Source: Tomocerus qinae (taxonomy: Eukaryota > Arthropoda > Collembola > Entomobryomorpha > Tomoceridae). From it: a stretch of DNA of 64,000 bases. Numbering within the stretch: position 1 is the first letter of the stretch; every line of letters begins with the position of its first letter. The position numbers and the translations under genes were made by a program. The DNA is taken from the NCBI GenBank assembly GCA_020055645.1, contig CM034546.1:133879875-133943874 (forward strand), in the 5' to 3' direction. Shown one piece after another: positions 10,832 through 22,500 of the stretch. Below the pieces are notes generated by a model, which was not told the origin of the DNA, did not search any database, and saw only the letters and a list, made by a program, of their open reading frames with translations.

Positions 10832-13800
10832 ATGAAGTTTTCCGTGTTTTTGGCAGCATTATTTTTGAGTGCCAGGAATAGCTATTCTTCTATGGTGACC
10901 GAGGATGATGAAGTTGACAATATTACTGACATAACAGAAAATGAAATCACCGCCAAAAATATTAATGATTCCTCAGTTGGTTATGCTCATTCTCCAGTAG
11001 GTTTGTATGATTTGACTATTGTGGAGGAAAGTTTATTCGCCCTTGTTAAAGAGTTCATCTCCAAATCAGACAGGGAGCTGGAATTGTTTTTCAAAAGGTA
11101 AATTCTAATAACGAAAAATTTGTTCCTCAGATTAATTTCTTCAAAAATTATTAACATCGTAATCTATCAGATATATTGCAGATTACGAGGCGAGTTCACT
11201 TGTGGCATTCAATGGCTGGAATCAGACACTCGTGAAGAAAAAGCAACTCCTTATACATTCCAATCCCCTCTTGTCGTATAGAATGTTATGGCGCTATGTC
11301 ACTGACCTTCCTGAAATAAAAAATGTTTTACTATCTCTTGAAGATTTCGGTAATTCATTGAGAAATAGATTATTGCCTCATATAAACATATCATAAACCA
11401 GGAACGTTCCCAGAAGGGGGCGGAGGGGGGACTGGCACTCCCCCTAAATCCCAATAAAAATTTTGAATATCTTTTTACCAAGGTTATTTTTATCAAAAAG
11501 GATACAAATCGAAAAAAGCGCTTCACGCGAAAATGTATTTTTACTACTATTGTTTGGTGTGCCGTCAGTGTACAAAATTTACCACTTTTCAGCCTTTTTT
11601 ACCATCACAGTGGTAAAAATGCACTTAATGGTAAAAATGCATTTAATGGTAAAAATGGTAAATTTAGCGATTGATTAGACAGCTGAGTACAGATACACTA
11701 GACTTAGACTTCCTAAAATTTAACTTTTTAAACTTTGTTTTTTATGAAATATTTCCAATTAGCCCCTTATGGCAGTATGCATAATGGCGAGTCAGAGGTT
11801 ACTCCTAACCCGGAGTCACAAAATAGTCTAAAACTTGACCTTAGTACAACCTAGGGTCAACTTTTTTGTATTGCAATAGCAAAGTAACTATTGGCAACTG
11901 ACCATGGTCGTCCACCGGGGTCACATTTTGGACTCGGGGTCGGGGTTACGTTACGCTAACCTGTTATTATGCATACTGCCCTTAATCAATTAAATTAATC
12001 ATATTTATTTGATTGCACACCAAAAGTTATAAAAAAATGAAGAAAGAAAGATTGTATTTGGTATCACCCATTTAAAATTGATGCTTATTTAATTGCAATT
12101 ATTTTCTCAATCGGCAAGGGTTGTTAGCGCCCCCATTGGTTGAATCCTACTCTGATTGATTAACACTTATCAATTTGTGACAACAATGATCATCTGCTAA
12201 GCTATTTCATACTTTGGACCCGAATTTTGTTCAAAATTCGAACACGAAATTTAAATGAAACTATTTTTTACCATTTATACCATTTATACCACTTACCACT
12301 ACTTTTTAGGTAGTGGTATTTAACGTTAAATACCATTAAAAACCACTTACCACTGGTAAGTGGTAAATGGTATTTTGTACACTGTGTGCCGTGTGCCTCC
12401 CCTTGACCAAATTCCTGGATACATGCCTGTGATTAACAAAAGTATTATTAATATTATAATAATTGATCGAATTAAATTACTTTAACAGAAATATTGGAGC
12501 AATATGAATCCGCATTAGGTCCACACTTTTTCTGGCCGTCCAAGAAAGATCTCAACCACTCAATGGAGAGTTTACTTAATTTGCATGACATTTACGACCT
12601 CAACATAACGGAGGTAAATATTTGGATCGTTTTATCTCCACTTGAAAAGTTATTAATGCAATTACATTTTAAAGAACCTAGTTCTAAATTTTCAGTTTTC
12701 CAATGGGATTATAGCGAATGTTGTGACGAATTCAAGTCTGTCTGCAATCCATTGCTTTGAAATATCTAAGCATGCCTTCTATCTCGGTAAATATACGCTT
12801 GCTCTTGAGTGGCTTGATATTGCCGACCTCAAAAGATCCGATGTTAATAGTCTCCCAATATTGAATTACTTGGAAGAAAATGATGTAATGAAGTTATTGG
12901 ATGACATTATTGAAAAGGTAAGTATACGTAATAAGGTATTAATTATGTTGTATATAATTGAAAACATTTGAGGCGGGGTAAAAAAAATACTCTTGATATG
13001 AAATTAAAGTTTAGCATTTGTTTGCCAAAAATATAATCATGTGAACAAATGAGACCATGTCAAAAATATGAACAATGATGATATGGCGGTGAATGAAGTA
13101 CAATTACAATTTACGGTGTATATTTATTAAAATTAGCAAATTAGTAATGTATTGAGCAACTAATGGTGACAATTTATTCATATTGTCTAATTTCTCAGCA
13201 TGATGCAGAATGGACGGACAAAGAAGATCCTAATTACTTCAATGACATTTACCAATATGTTAATAAAATAAACTCGAAATATAGATTACTTCCGAAAAAG
13301 AAAATTCTCAGGAAGCATTTTAAAGCAAAAGGTTTGGGTGGCTTGAATTCATCTCTCATGGACATTGCTGCATTCCCGACGTTATGCCAAGGAGCAAATT
13401 TACAGGTAAATTATTCTATTATTTTATTTCAGTGAAATAGGAATAATTTTCGTTTTTTTTCAGTCAGAAAAAGAGAAATCAGAATTGTATTGCTGGTATG
13501 AATCCAAAATAAATCCGGCTTGGTATATAAATCCGCAAAAGATGGAACTACATAGCAAAGATCCGTACATATTTCAAGTGTATGACTTCATTGGGGATGT
13601 CTTCATAAAATATTTGAAATGGGAGTCAATTCCAATTATGGAGAGATCGCAAGTAGTTCATGACAATATTCACGGTCCCCCTCCAATGGATGAATCAGAC
13701 GGTTACTCTAATACAAGAACATCCATGTATTCCTGGTTAAACGAGGAAGATTATTGGCCCCAACTCCCCGCGTTGAGCCAAAGAATTGGTTATCTCACAG

Positions 13801-15045
13801 GGCTAGTTGCTTCATGGAACTTGGGATACCGTAGAACTAGTAATAACTTGCAAGTTGCAATTTATGCTACAGGAGGATTTTTTAATCTACACATAGATAG
13901 TGTAAGCTAGCAAGTATATCGTCCTTTAAGGAACGAAAAAGCCAATTTCCATTTTTTGTTTGAAACTCCACTAACAAGCGTATGGATATTCCGCCACCAA
14001 ACAAAAAATGGGTATTGGCTTTTTCGCTCCTTAAAGGACGATGTCTTAATTATGGTCGCAAAACTTTATTTTCTTTACCCTTAAAAAGCAATTTCATCTG
14101 TTGTCGGTGAGAAAAACTACCAAAAAAATTGGCGTTAATAATCTTGTCAATCTACCTAAACACACTATGATTTTTAATATTGATATTGAAATAATGCTTT
14201 GTATAATAACTTCATTCAATACGAACTGTAAAACATTTTTCAGCTGGAGACAACAGAAAACTTCAATGATCTTGTGGAGGAAAATATTGGGGATCGTTTG
14301 GCCACTTTTATGCTCTATGTAAGAATAACAGGAAAAGCACTTAGTTTTAAAATACTGTTATAGGTAGTTAAAAATCAAAAGTTGAATTTTCGTCAATGAA
14401 AATCTCCGATTGAAGGAAATTAAATGTCTTATTACCCCATGTTAAAACATCCACATTTTGTAAATTTAGCTAAATGACGTATTACTCGGTGGAAATACAG
14501 CTTTTACTTCAGCTGGAGTGGCTGTACCTCCTGTCAAAGGATCGGCAGTGTTTTGGTACGACTCCAAACGAAGTGGTGAAGTGGACTACAAAGCATGGCA
14601 TGGAGGTGAGTACTTTAAACGTTTATTTTGATCTATTACCTGCTCAATCTTGAGTAAAATTAGTGCCACACTTTTGTTAGGGAGGATTGCAATGTGAATC
14701 TAATAATAAATGGTTTGCTGACGAGTGAATTTTATGGGCATAATAACAATAATAAATATTTGTTTTAGGCTGTCCTGTTCTACTTGGCGAGAAATGGGGT
14801 AAGAATAATAACATTTTGATTACAATTATGTACATCATTACGTCAGTACTCTCTTAAAAGAGTTTATCGTAACTAATACATACATGTATATTTAAATATT
14901 CTAACTAATGCAACGAATCCGGCAGTCAAAATTGAGATATAAATGTAAATTGATTATTTTTGTTTCTATTTTAGTTGCAAACAAATGGATTCACATAAAC
15001 CAAAATATGTTTAAACTAAAGTGCACGTTAGACAAAGACGAGTAA
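10832..15045 (+). CDS. Prolyl 4-hydroxylase alpha-like, copy 3
   Basis: Ten-exon P4HA-family gene, 582 aa. Exons: 10832-11097, 11171-11349, 12489-12613, 12696-12917, 13199-13405, 13464-13901, 14244-14318, 14470-14605, 14769-14798, 14975-15045. I chose ATG 10832 because the signal peptide MKFSVFLAALFLSA follows directly; an in-frame ATG at 10811 is also possible. N-terminal motifs (AHSPV, LLNLHDIYDLN) and the TPR-like region (AIHCFEISKHAF, ALEWLDIAD) fit the family. Catalytic residues are H476-x-D478, H548 and K558. Exon 6 carries a 6-7 residue insertion (HGPPPMDESDG) shared only with copy 4. Intron 2 holds an 819-bp hAT-like element and intron 6 a foldback MITE, both absent from copy 4. Confidence 0.87.
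11566..12384. mobile_element. hAT-like non-autonomous element, 819 bp
   Basis: Inserted in intron 2 of copy 3. The ends CAGTGTACAAAAT and ATTTTGTACACTG are inverted and flanked by a perfect 8-bp duplication, TGTGCCGT (11558-11565 and 12385-12392). Subterminal TGGTAAA/TTTACCA repeats are present at both ends. The paralogous site in copy 4 is empty. No transposase frame. Confidence 0.9.
11770..11981. mobile_element. Nested PIF/Harbinger-like MITE, about 212 bp
   Basis: Inside the 819-bp element. The inverted ends GGCAGTATGCATAA and TTATGCATACTGCC are flanked by TTA (11767-11769 and 11982-11984). A 3-bp TTA duplication is typical of PIF/Harbinger elements; the family assignment is inferred from that alone. 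Confidence 0.6.
13918..14046. mobile_element. Foldback MITE (CGTCCTTTAAGGA family)
   Basis: The left terminus CGTCCTTTAAGGAACGAAAA mirrors the right terminus ending in CTCCTTAAAGGACG, giving a hairpin with GCCAAT...ATTGGC inside. It sits in intron 6 of copy 3 and is missing from the same place in copy 4. The same termini bound the minisatellite at 16047-16361. Confidence 0.75.
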
Positions 15046-16046
15046 AATATCAAGGATTTCCATCGCACAAAATTGCAAATTACAAATCAAGGATTTCCTT
15101 ATTAGTATACAAAGTGGAAATTACCTTACTGGTCTACAAGCACGAATACCCATGTTATTGTCAAACAACCATGAATACCCATGTTAATCATGTTATTGTC
15201 AAACAACCATGAATACCCATGTTAATCATGTTATTGTCAAACAACCATGAATACCCATGTTAATCATGTTATTGTCAAACAACCATGAATACCCATGTTA
15301 ATCATGTTATTGTCAAACAACCATGAATACCCATGTTATTGTCAAACAACCATGAATACCCATGTTATTGTCAAACAACCATGAATACCCATGTTATTGT
15401 CAAACAACCATGAATACCCATGTTATTGTCAAACAACCATGAATACCCATAGTATTGTCATGCTTACAACCATGAATACCCTTATTGGCCTTAAATAATG
15501 GATAAATATTGTGTGAATTTTTACTTATAAGTTAACGCACACGGAATTTATTATTTGGGAGATACAATCTATTCTCATTGTTCCTTTCAAATAGTTAACC
15601 CTACATAGTTATTGATTAGTCTTTTAACTTCTGTAAATTGATTTTGGAGAATATGACTACTTTCGTAAACAATGCAATTTTTGTATCAATGGAGTTTTCA
15701 ATGACTCATAAAAAGTTGTATTTTTATAAATCAATCAAAGGGCAATTTTTATTACTAATCAAATAAAAAAATCAATAAAAGAAAATTTGGAATTTGTGTC
15801 TAAATGAAAGGGAAGTATTATCACATTGGCGTCCACCTCAGAATTGCATGAAAACTTTCGACGAAGATTAGGTTGTAACGCTTAAGAAGATGTAGGAGAA
15901 TTTAGGGTGAAACATTCAAATGAAAATTTTTAATTAATATTTTAGTACAAGAAAAAATAATTTAGAATATTTTTGGGGTAAATTGCTTAGGGAATCTCAA
16001 AAGTATCTCAAATATTGTTTACAAAAATCTTAGCTGTCATAGCCAT
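15046..16046. other. 3' flank of copy 3
   Basis: After the stop codon the sequence matches the flank of copy 4 (about 23918-24540) almost throughout. Copy 3 has in addition the minisatellite at 15125-15480. No gene seen. Confidence 0.6.
15125..15480. repeat. Minisatellite, alternating 29- and 38-bp units
   Basis: Units contain CAACCATGAATACCCATGTT followed by ATTGTCAAA; some carry an extra AATCATGTT, giving 38 bp instead of 29. Long units cluster at the left and short ones at the right. Copy 4 has a single unit at the homologous position (about 23985), so the array expanded after duplication. Confidence 0.85.
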
Positions 16047-16361
16047 ATTTCCTTTAAGGAACGAAAAATCCAAAATCCAAACAAAAAATGGATTTTGGCT
16101 TATTCGTGCACCAAACAAAAAATGGATTTTGGCTTATTCGTGCACCAAACAATAAATGGATTTTGGCTTATTCGTGCACCAAACAAAAAATGGATTTTGG
16201 CTTATTCGTGCACCAAACAAAAAATGGATTTTGGCTTATTCGTGCACCAAACAAAAAATGGATTTTGGCTTATTCGTGCACCAAACAAAAAATGGATTTT
16301 GGCTTATTCGTGCACCAAACAAAAAATGGATTTTGGCTTTTTCGTTCCTTAAAGGACGCAT
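16047..16361. mobile_element. Foldback MITE whose interior is a 34-bp minisatellite
   Basis: About eight 34-bp units (GTGCACCAAACAAAAAATGG followed by ATTTTGGCTTATTC) lie between inverted ends TCCTTTAAGGAACGAAAA and TTTTTCGTTCCTTAAAGGA. The ends match the MITE at 13918-14046, so the tandem array grew inside a transposon. The flank of copy 4 has no such element at the corresponding site. Confidence 0.8.
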
Positions 16362-16623
16362 GGCTGTAAATACTCCGATTTTCTGGTTGCATATTTCTAA
16401 CCTACGATTTATGGTACTACTTACGTGATACTTATACTCTTTGCTTGGGTTTTATTTACTTTACTCTTTTTCCTTAGGAAAATGTATATGGCAGGAATAC
16501 TAAGAATAAGTAAATTAATACATATCGTCCCTTAAGGATAGAAAAAGCCTCTGTCCACTTTCAGATTGGTACAGGACAAAGCCTAAATCCACTTTTCCTT
16601 TGATGCGGGGAATAGCCTATAAC

Positions 16624-18328
16624 CATAGTTGGGACTTATTGGCTAGACCTCACCTATACCTCACCTCATGTTAGGTGTTCCCTTTGAGGACCTCACGTGC
16701 CTCACCTCAAGTTGTGTTCTTCCTCTGAAGCCCTCACTCTCCTCACCTCATGCCGAGTTCCCCCTCTGAAGCACTCACTCACCTCACCTCTTGTCGGTTT
16801 CTAACTCTAAGGAGCTCACGTACCTCATCTCAGGTTGGGGTTTCCCCCTGATGCACTCACCCACCTCTCCTCATGTCAGGCTTACCCTCTGGGGCACTCA
16901 CGTACCTCACCTCATTAACTTATCATCCTTTTGAGCACTCACCTCACATCATTTTAACCTCACCTTTTGTCCCTTCTTGATAATTCCGGGGTAATTTTGT
17001 GCTTCTAAAAAATTTTAGGCCTATTACACCAATATTTTGCACTTTGAAAAATTTTTGTCCAGGAACTGGGCGCAATGGGATAAATTTTGGAAGCTCAACT
17101 GACCCCAAAAATTCAATTTGCACTTTGAAACAATTTGGATAATCTCAAGAGGTTTTGAAATTGAGGTATAGAAATTGCAAAGTGAGTAAAAAGTGAATGT
17201 GCAAGTGCAAATTGCAAAGCGACGGTGTAATAGGCCCCAGGTGTTTTTATGCTCCTTTTGTATTACAAACATCCTGGTCTTTCCTAAATAACATCTTATC
17301 AATGTCTCTCTCTCTCACATTATGTTAGAAAGCCAAGGGTAGCCTTACCCCATGTGAGCTAAAATTTCTAGAAACTTGAGATAATATAAAATTTTCCCGT
17401 GCTGCAATCAGGCCCCTGCTTTGTACATGAAGTTTGTAGACTTCGCAGCATTTACTATTTTAAGGATAAATGTGGCTCTGTACTGCTTTACCCAAGCACA
17501 TAGAACAATTCTTGGAACTACACGACGGTTTAAAGTCAACGTCATACATATGTATTCTAGCATTGTCTATTTTTGTTAATTTTTCACAAATTAAATGAGG
17601 TGCTATTCCTCGCTCGCAGCCTTTTAGGTAGGCAAGGTCAGCATTACACAAAGCGAACTAAAATTTCTAGGAATGTTAGGGACTACTTTCTGTACTGCAG
17701 CCAGGCTCCTGCTTTGTGAATTGTGAGTGAAGTTCGTAGACGTCGCAGTCTCGCAGCATTTACTACTTTAAGGGTATGCTATGTGACGCAGTTTCATTAA
17801 TAATGACGTAAAACGATTCCTGGAACTACGTTTACAGCCAATGCATTCAAGCATGTTCAAACATTATCTATATCATATCATGTGTCTCCTCATTAAAATG
17901 CTTCAACAAATACATTTGTTGATACATTTAAATGAGGTGCTCCTATTTTAACCTCACCTCTACCTCACTGAGGTTTTATTTCCCCACCCCCACCTCAACC
18001 TCAGCTTATGTATAGAACTGTTCCGCTGCTTCACCTTTTCTTTACAACCAAGCCATTAGTTGCATATGACTTTACCTCAGCCTCACTCTTTGTGCAGTGC
18101 ACGTGGCCGACCTCACCTTAACCTCACTCTTTGTTTAATACAAGTGAGTGACCTCACAGAAACCTCACTCTTCCCATCTACATACAGAAAGTATTCACCT
18201 TACATCACTATTTGTAAAAATATAAACGCTTAACCTCACATCACCTCAGTAAAATCCTCCCAATGAGGTGAGGTGTGAGGGTGAGGTTCCGAATATGAGG
18301 TAGATATGAGTGAGGGGTCCCAACTGTG
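16624..18328. mobile_element. hAT-like non-autonomous element, 1705 bp
   Basis: The inverted ends CATAGTTGGGAC and GTCCCAACTGTG are flanked by a perfect 8-bp duplication, CCTATAAC (16616-16623 and 18329-18336). The paralogous flank of copy 4 is uninterrupted near 24815. Dense ACCTCAC-type subterminal repeats lie at both ends, in opposite orientation at the far right. An internal pair of related segments (about 17330-17470 and 17640-17780) shares CTGCTTTGT and CGCAGCATTTACTA blocks. I see no transposase. Confidence 0.9.
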
Positions 18329-18499
18329 CCTATAACCTTTTCCGGCTTCACTTGTAAAATTATCGGGGTGTATTGATACATGGGTTTAAACAGGTACAGC
18401 TTGATCGCTAATAATGTACACACGGTCTAGGCTCTTTAGCTACTAAACAGAGGCTGCTAGCAAAATTAGAGAACCATCTTTAGTCATTTGAAAGAGAAA

Positions 18500-18975
18500 G
18501 CTTTTTAAGAAACACAAAAGCCATATCATGGTATTATATTATTATATGTCCACCTCTTAATTAAGAACATGGAAAATTAGTCCTTAGAATTTTTCCTTCT
18601 GTCTAATTATTTCCTTGTCAGAGTATTTATTCTATTTGTCACATAAAATATAAGATAGATTTCCCAGTAAGACTTTTAAAGTAAGACTCATTCATAAGTA
18701 AAAAGGACTATTTTTATTTTATTTAGGATTTCCTGTTTTATTTGGAGAAAGATGGGGTAAACTTAATTTTTGACACAATTCAAATTTGTCTTGTGTGATT
18801 TTTGTACACAATTAATAAATATTTCATTGCTCTTATGGATGAGGATAACTAAAGTTAATTCTGAAATGCTTTTATTGCAGTTGTAAATAAATGGATCCAC
18901 AGTGACCCCAATATGTTTAAGCGAAAGTGTACTCTAGACAAAAATGAATTTGTAGAGTTGTACATTATAAATTAA
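18500..18975 (+). pseudogene. P4HA-like 3' tail relic (exons 9-10)
   Basis: Matches intron 8, exon 9 (18727-18756), intron 9 and exon 10 (18881-18975) of copies 1, 2 and 5. No upstream exons exist, so it cannot be a gene. Exon 9 would read GFPVLFGERW. The family's 2OG-binding Lys is Arg here and the preceding Cys is Phe. The normal TGA after NE is gone and the frame runs nine residues further to TAA 18973, overlapping an AATAAA. It lies just before copy 4, as copy 2's tail lies before copy 3, so it looks like the trimmed edge of a segmental duplication. Confidence 0.85.
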
Positions 18976-19299
18976 ATAAAAATACTCGATAAAGGTGAGT
19001 GGAAGTGTCACAATAATTGTTACCTAATATTACTATAATGTTACTAATGAATAAATTAGGTCTATAAACAGTGCTTTCTTTTACCAATATTAATATATCA
19101 TCTTATTGCTCTACTACTTAAATCTGCCAATATACTCAGATACGCCAAATATAAGCAGAATGGAAATTTACCTATACTAGACCTCCACCCTTTATGGTTC
19201 TACTATCACTTTGGTAATTTTAAAACAAAACCTCACTGACAATAGAAAGTTGATTTTAATATAAAACAATGTCCAATTCGCAGTAATTATAGTTTATAA

Positions 19300-19511
19300 C
19301 TAATTAGGTTTCTGTAAACAATATTTTATTGTTGAAATGGATAGAATAGATTTAATTAGAACGGTCAATTAAGAGCATGAATAATTTATGCATATTTTAC
19401 TATAATTGAGTTTGTTTGTGCTACAATTCTATCTAATTACTCTTATTAATATCTACTATATACGAGTAGGTGAAGTACGCGTATATGTTAATGTGTACGG
19501 TAAACTTGACA
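19300..19511 (+). promoter_or_regulatory. Conserved upstream blocks of copy 4
   Basis: GTAAACAA at 19314-19321 and palindrome TACGCGTA at 19476-19483, 28 bp before ATG 19512, at spacings close to those of copy 3. Candidate regulatory sites only. Confidence 0.45.
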
Positions 19512-22500
19512 ATGAATTTTTTCGTGTTTTTGGTAGCATTATTTTTGAGTGCTAGGAATAGCTATTCTTCTATGGTGAACGAGGATGAGGAAGTTGACAA
19601 TAGCTCTGACATTACAGAAAATGAAATCACCGCCGGAAATATTACTGATTTTTCAGTTGATTATGCTCATTCTCCAGTAGATTTGTGGGGTTTGACTATT
19701 GTGGAGGAAAGTTTATTTATAGTTGTCAAAGAGTACATCTCCAAATCAGACAGGAAGCTGGATTCTTTTTTCAAAAGGTAAATTCTAATAAAGAAAAATT
19801 TGTTGCTCAGATTAATTTCTTCAAAAATTATTAACATCGTAATCTATCAGATATATTGCAGATTACGAGGCGAGTTCACTAGTGTCATTCAATGGCTGGA
19901 ATCAGACACTCGTGAAGGGAAAGCATTTCCTTATTCATTCCAATCCCCTCTTGTCGCATAGAATGTTATGGCGCTTCGTCACTGACCTTCCTGAAATAAA
20001 AAATGTTTTACTATCTTCTGAAGATTCCGGTAATTCAATGATAGTAAATAGATTACATTGTCTCTTATAAACATATCATAAACCAGGAACGTTCCCAGAA
20101 GGGAGCGGAGGGGGGACTGGCACTCCCCCTAAATCCCAAGACAAAATTTTGGATATTTTTTACCAATGTTATCTTTTTCAAAAATGGTAAAAATCGAAAA
20201 AGGCGCTTCGCGCAAAAATGAATTTTTACTAATATTGTTTGGTGTGCTGTTTGTTTGGTTGGTCAAATTTCTGGATACTTCCCTGTGTTTAACAACAGTA
20301 TTATTATTAATATAATATTGATCGAATTGAATTATTTCAACAGAAATATTGAAGCAATATGAATCCGCATTAGGCCCATACTTTGTCTGGCCTTCCAAGA
20401 AAGATCTCAACCACTCAATAGAGAGTTTACTTAATTTGCATGACATTTATGACCTAAACATAACTGAGGTACATATTTTTTTTAATCGTTTTATTTCCAT
20501 TAGGAAAGTTATTAATGCAATTACGTTCTACATTTTCAATAATCTAGTTTAAAATTTTCAGTTTTCAAATGGAATTATTTCGAATGTTGTGACGAATTCA
20601 AGTCTGTCTGCCATCCATTGCTTTGAAATATCTAAGCATGCCTTCTATCTCGGTAAATATACGCTTGCCCTTGAGTGGCTTGATATTGCTGACCTCAAAA
20701 GGTCAGATATTAATAGTCACCCAATATTGGACTACCTCGAAGAAAACGTTGTAATGGAGTTATTGGATGACATTATTAGAAAGGTATTTATGTAATAAAA
20801 TTATTAATGTAGTATAATTGAAAATATTTGAGGCAGGGTAAAAAATACTCTTGATCTGAAATTAACGGTTATCATTTGTTTGCCAATTACAATTATGTGA
20901 ACAAATGATGAACAATGATGATACGTTGGCGAAAGAAGTATATACACATCTACAGGGTCATCAGTTATATAATTCCCCCAACACAGACTAGTTATTAAAA
21001 TGGTCTATATACCATCTTGCAGAGAATCTTTTTGCGAATCTAACCGACCCTAACAATATGCACATCGGTTATGAAAAACTGTAAAAAAATTTTGAAAGTA
21101 AAAAGTAGAAAATTTCCAGAAATTCTGCCAGTTTTTCAACTCTCCGAATTTTCCCAGATACCCAAGAATTTTCCACTCATCTTCATCAAAATCGGAGGTG
21201 GTCAATTTTCCAACTTTTTTGTGGATTACTCCAATTTTGACAAAAATCTCGAAAATGTTGGAAAATCGACTACCTCCGATTTTGAAGAAAAAGAGTGGAA
21301 AAATCACATATGCGCTTTTAATAATAATTCTGGAAACAGTATTCCAAAATAAAATTATTGGGGACCTGGGGAATTTCGGAGAGTTGGAAAGCGGACAGAA
21401 TTTCTCAAAATTTCAACTTTTTATTTTCAAAAACTTTTTACCCAGTTTTTCATAATCGATGTGCATATTGTTAGAGTCAGGATGATATAAAAGCTCAATT
21501 GATTTGTTTGACAACATAGAGATTGTAATTGTATTAGCCAAGCAGCTGTTTTTGTTTTTTGCCTCGGTTTACCTAATTACGAAATGTAAAGATAGTTAAT
21601 CATGTGACCGTATGTCGCATCTAGGTCTACATAATCTAAGGGCAACTAATGACGACAATTTATTCATATTTCTCAGCATGATGCAGAATGGACGGACAAA
21701 GAAAATCTTGATTCCATCATCACAGACATTTACCAATATAGTAATAAAATAAACTCGAAATATAGATTACTTCCGAAAAAGAAAATCCTCAATAAGCATT
21801 TTAAAGGAAAAGGTTTGGGTGGCTTTAATTCATCTCTTATGGACATTTATGCATTCCCAAAGTTATGCCAAGGAGCTAATTTACAGGTAAATTTTTCTGT
21901 CAGTTTATTTCAGTGAAACAGCGTTAAAATGATTTTCGTTTTTGTTTCAGTCCGAAAAAGAGAAATCAGAATTGTACTGCTGGTATGAATCGAAAATAAA
22001 TCCGGCTTGGTATATAAATCCGCAAAAGATGGAACTACATAGCAAAGATCCGTACATATTTCAAGTGTATGACTTTATTGGGGATATCTTCATAAAATAT
22101 TTGAAACGGGAGTCAATTCCAATTATGGAGAGATCGCAAGTATTCCACGGCAATATTCACGGTCCCCCTCCAATGGATGAATCAGACGGTTACTCTAATA
22201 CCAGAACATCCATGTATTCCTGGTTCTACGAAGAAGATTATTGGCCCCAACTCCCCGCGTTGAGCCAAAGAATTGGCTATCTCACAGGGCTGGTTGCTTC
22301 ATGGAACTTGGGGAACCGTAGAGCTAGTAATAGCTTGCAAGTTGCAATTTATGCTACGGGAGGATTTTTTAATCTACACATAGATAGTGTAAGCTAGCAA
22401 GTATATCTAATCCATGTTATAGTCGCAAAAATTTTTCTTCTTTACCCTTGAAAAGCTTTTTCATCAAAACAACTACCAAAAAATTGTCGTTATTAATCTT

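Larger units (their letters stand above)
11385..12440. repeat. Older TIR-type repeat split by a younger insertion
   Basis: Sequence from near AACCAGGAACGTTCCC to CCTGGATACATGCCTGTG matches an uninterrupted copy in intron 2 of copy 4 (20085-20305). A related one is in intron 3 of copy 5 (29451-29638), with ends CAGACACGTACCCAG and CTGGATACGTGCCTGTG. In copy 3 the repeat is cut by the hAT-like element at 11566-12384. It contains G/C-rich GGCGGAGGGGGGACTGGC. Confidence 0.55.

Noticed and set aside
15125..16361. CRISPR-like look of regular repeats
   Set aside because: No variable spacers; units are contiguous, and the surrounding genes are clearly eukaryotic with introns.
16088..16428. Three overlapping repeat-encoded open frames
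   Set aside because: A 34-bp unit cycles through all three frames. It is a minisatellite inside a foldback MITE, not coding.
21050..21455. Open frames within intron 4 of copy 4
   Set aside because: By-products of a palindromic AT-rich foldback.
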